Source: Variovorax sp. J22G73
GTDB lineage: Bacteria; Pseudomonadota; Gammaproteobacteria; Burkholderiales; Burkholderiaceae_C
Assembly: GCF_030317035.1 (NCBI RefSeq)
Contig: NZ_JASZYK010000013.1
Location: 103,879 to 167,878, forward strand
Length of the DNA stretch: 64,000 bases
Reading direction: 5' to 3'
The position numbers and the translations under genes were made by a program. Within the stretch, counting starts at the first letter, position 1, and each line of letters opens with the position of its first letter. The notes beneath the pieces are model-generated. The model searched no databases and was not told the origin of the DNA. It saw nothing but the letters and a program-made list of their open reading frames with translations. Shown in pieces: positions 61,872 through 64,000 of the stretch.

Positions 61872-62930
61872 TCACGCTCTTGTGCCCACCCTACGGAGCA
61901 CATCCTGCATGGGCTGCGGGTCAGCAGTCGACTTCAAGTACCGCTTCAACGCTGATGCGGTCTGCGGGCGCGCTGCGTCGGGGAAGGTCAGCTGACGTTG
62001 ACGTCCAGAGTCCAGTCGGTTTCGGCCGGCGGAGTCGCCCATCCTTGAGAACACGCAGTAATGTCCGCTCGGCGCACTTTTTCGATGGCATCTGCTGAAT
62101 GAAAAAAATTGCGACAGCATGGCCACGAAGTTGTCCTTGGTGCAGCTCAGGTGCTCGGCGGCGGCGCGCGCGGCCTGCTCGCGCTCGAGCACCTCGCGCC
62201 GGCGCCCCTCGAGCTCGAAGCGCTCGGACACGTCCAGCGCAATGCCCACGCGCAGGCCCGGCTCGATCTGCGCGGACATGGTCCATTCGAGCCGGATCCA
62301 CGAGCCGTCCTGGCGCAGCAGCGGGAACTCGCCCTTCCAGGGCGCGCTCGGGGGGACGGCTTGGCCCAGCGTGACCGGTGTACCAGCCGTTCCCGCCACG
62401 CCCGAAGCAGACGCGCCCGTGCCCAGGTCGCCCGCCGTGTGCGCCTTCACGAAGGCCATCCACTCCTCGGGCGCGAAGGCGCTCACGGGCTGGCCGATGA
62501 GGGCGTCGCGCGACTGGCCCAGCATGGCGACCATGGCGGGGTTCACGTCGGCGAAACGGCCCTCGGTGTCGATCAGCGCCATGCCGGTGGGCGCCTGGTC
62601 GTAGATGGCGCGAAAGCGCGCTTCGCTGTTGCGCTGCTTTTCCCCGGCCATGCGCGCGCGAATCAGCGCCTGCAGCGTGGCGATGAGCACCGGCGGCTCC
62701 ACCGGGTGCACCAGGTAGGCGTCGGCGCCGGCGTTCAGGCCGGCCACCTTGTCCTCGTTGCGCACGAAGGTGGCCGACAGGTGCACCACGGGCAGCGTGG
62801 CGGTCGAAGGCTTGATGCGCAGCTCGCGGCACACCTCGAAGCCGCTGAAGTCGGGCAGGTGCACGTCGAGCACCAGCGCCTTGCCGCCGGTGCCAGCCTC
62901 GCACGTTTCGAAACCTGCGGCGCGAATCAC
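61872..62930 (-). pseudogene. receiver-PAS-kinase hybrid, truncated
   Basis: It begins inside a receiver (VIRAAGFETCEAGTGGKAL), the start of which (VLVVNDNP) lies upstream in another frame. An internal loss joins GGKA directly to LVLDVHLPDFSGFEVC. A PAS domain follows (RAIYDQAPTGMALIDTEGRF ... IALDVSERFELE). The kinase H-box is cut after NFVAMLS, and the last 75 codons are unrelated sequence. The original gene was probably a receiver-PAS-kinase hybrid, downstream of the kinase at 62994. Confidence 0.75.
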
Positions 62931-62993
62931 GCGGGTTTTGGTGTATCGCGTCGTGGGTTGTCGTTCACCACAAGCACCGTGTGGCGCCCCCGA

Positions 62994-63899
62994 TCAATCG
63001 ACGTGTTGATCAGCGGCTCGGATGACATGTCCTTCCGGCTGAACCGGGTCCACGGGTTGGTGGTGGACCGGCAAGGTCACGGAGAAAACGGAGCCTTTGC
63101 CCAATTCGCTTGCCAACTCCACTCGCCCGCCCAGCAGCAGGGCCAGCTGCCGGCACAGCGACAGACCCAGGCCGGTGCCGCGCAGGCGCTTTTGCACCGG
63201 CGAGTCGACCTGCGAGAAATCGTCGAAGACGGCCGCGTGGTGTTCGGGGGCAATGCCGATGCCGGTGTCTGACACCGAGAACCGCACCGCGTCCTCGCCC
63301 ACGCGCGCCGCGGTCACCCGCACTTCGCCATGCGGCGTGAACTTGAGCGCGTTGGAAATGAAGTTGCGCAAGATCTGCGAGAGCTTGCGGTCGTCGGTGT
63401 AAAGCTTCGGCAGCCCCTCCGGCTCCTCGAAGATCAGCGCGGTGGTCGGGTTGCAGAGGACCGGTCGGAACATGCCACGCAGCGCGGAAAACAGGTCGAC
63501 CATCTCGAACCAGGCCGGCGAGATGTCGACCCGGCCGGCTTCGATCTTGGCCAGGTCGAGCAGGTCGTCGACCATCTCGGCCAGCTCGGTGGCGGTGGTG
63601 TTGATGAAGCCGACCTGCTTTTCCTGTTCGGGCGTGAGCGGTCCGTCCACGCGGTCGCTGAGCAGGCGTGTGATGCTGCGAATGGCGCTGATGGGCGTGC
63701 GGAACTCGTGGCTCATGTAGGCCAGGAAGCGGCTCTTGAGCTCGGTGGCCTTCCTCAGCTGTGCGGCCTGGGCGTCGAGCTCGGCGTACAGCGCCACCAC
63801 GCCGCGATTGGTCTCCTCGAGTTCCGCGCGCAGTTCGTCGACCTCGCGCCGGCTCTGAGCCAGCGCATCTTCACGGTCGTCAACCAGGATGCTGTTCAT
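62994..63899 (-). CDS. cytoplasmic sensor histidine kinase
   Basis: 301 residues. A coiled coil (about 10-50; SRREVDELRAELEETNRGV) leads to the H-box LAYMSHEFRTPISAIRSI, N-box NFISNALKFTPHGE, G1 VSDTGIGIAPEH and G2 RGTGLGLSLCRQLA. There is no sensor domain or membrane span, so it probably takes its signal from the SpoIIE-type protein encoded just upstream, whose stop is three bases before this ATG. The next gene is a broken receiver hybrid, the likely partner. Confidence 0.88.
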   Translation of the reverse strand: MNSILVDDREDALAQSRREVDELRAELEETNRGVVALYAELDAQAAQLRKATELKSRFLAYMSHEFRTPISAIRSITRLLSDRVDGPLTPEQEKQVGFINTTATELAEMVDDLLDLAKIEAGRVDISPAWFEMVDLFSALRGMFRPVLCNPTTALIFEEPEGLPKLYTDDRKLSQILRNFISNALKFTPHGEVRVTAARVGEDAVRFSVSDTGIGIAPEHHAAVFDDFSQVDSPVQKRLRGTGLGLSLCRQLALLLGGRVELASELGKGSVFSVTLPVHHQPVDPVQPEGHVIRAADQHVD

Positions 63900-63902
63900 C
63901 GG

Positions 63903-64000
63903 TTATTCCTTTTGGCGGATCACGACGACGGTGGCGTCGTCGCGGTGCCGGGTATGGTCGCGCAAAAGAACGGCCGCCACCAGCGTGGGATCCTTCTGCA
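63903..64000 (-). CDS. SpoIIE/PP2C-type phosphatase, C-terminal end only
   Basis: The last 31 codons of a gene running in from the right: DPTLVAAVLLRDHTRH then RDDATVVVIR and a stop. DDATVVVIR is the usual end of SpoIIE/RsbU-type phosphatase domains. Together with the kinase it looks like part of an Rsb-type partner-switching cluster. Only the end is visible. Confidence 0.55.
   Translation of the reverse strand, partial: QKDPTLVAAVLLRDHTRHRDDATVVVIRQKE

Overview
The window looks like chromosomal DNA of a GC-rich betaproteobacterium, most likely a Comamonadaceae (Variovorax-like). The basis is high GC, overlapping ATGA gene junctions and family content: paired CheB/CheR sensor hybrids, Ku, manganese catalase, GntA/DUF1989 and DUF2243. 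The genus is an inference. No rRNA, tRNA, CRISPR array or intact mobile element was seen.

Layout. 0-4.7 kb: small membrane protein, LuxR-type response regulator, second small membrane protein, secreted peptide, Ku, exonuclease III-type nuclease, alpha/beta hydrolase. 5-18 kb: lower-GC, gene-poor DNA with predicted mini winged-helix proteins, a Core-2-type glycosyltransferase, a SEC-C protein, an RRM protein, IS66 debris, a YbdK-type ligase, a GntA/DUF1989 pair and a histidine kinase beside a broken receiver gene. 19-30 kb: a CheB-like protein, RecQ, stress-type small proteins, hydrolase/DUF2243, a zinc alcohol dehydrogenase and manganese catalase. 28.9-37.7 kb: an ABC exporter, a 1303-residue hydrolase-glycosyltransferase-flavoprotein frame, galE and a frameshifted oxidoreductase. 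37.7-54 kb: a signalling block with a sigma-54 factor (rpoN), an NtrC-type regulator, two giant CheB-CheR-PAS-kinase proteins, a stand-alone CheB and two kinase-like proteins lacking an ATPase domain. 54-57 kb: DUF4142, ZIP transporter, L,D-transpeptidase. 57-62 kb: a second, decayed copy of the left-end regulator/membrane protein/nuclease/hydrolase block, then stress proteins. 62-64 kb: a broken receiver-PAS gene, a histidine kinase and the end of a SpoIIE-type phosphatase.

The most interesting signal is a probable sigma-54 regulon built around the local rpoN. Close matches to the -24/-12 consensus (GGCAC/T-N5-TTGC) lie upstream of rpoN, three separate mini winged-helix genes (13.9, 24.8 and 54.0 kb), the alcohol dehydrogenase, a stand-alone cheB and the 1303-residue frame. 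A fourth mini winged-helix gene lies 22 bases downstream of rpoN. In all, this unnamed family supplies eight domain copies in six genes. A second motif, TCCTAC, sits upstream of about fifteen genes, always pointing at the gene. Many genes are broken second copies (nuclease, Mn-catalase, alcohol dehydrogenase, SDR, receivers), so the region seems to duplicate and decay stress and signalling genes actively.
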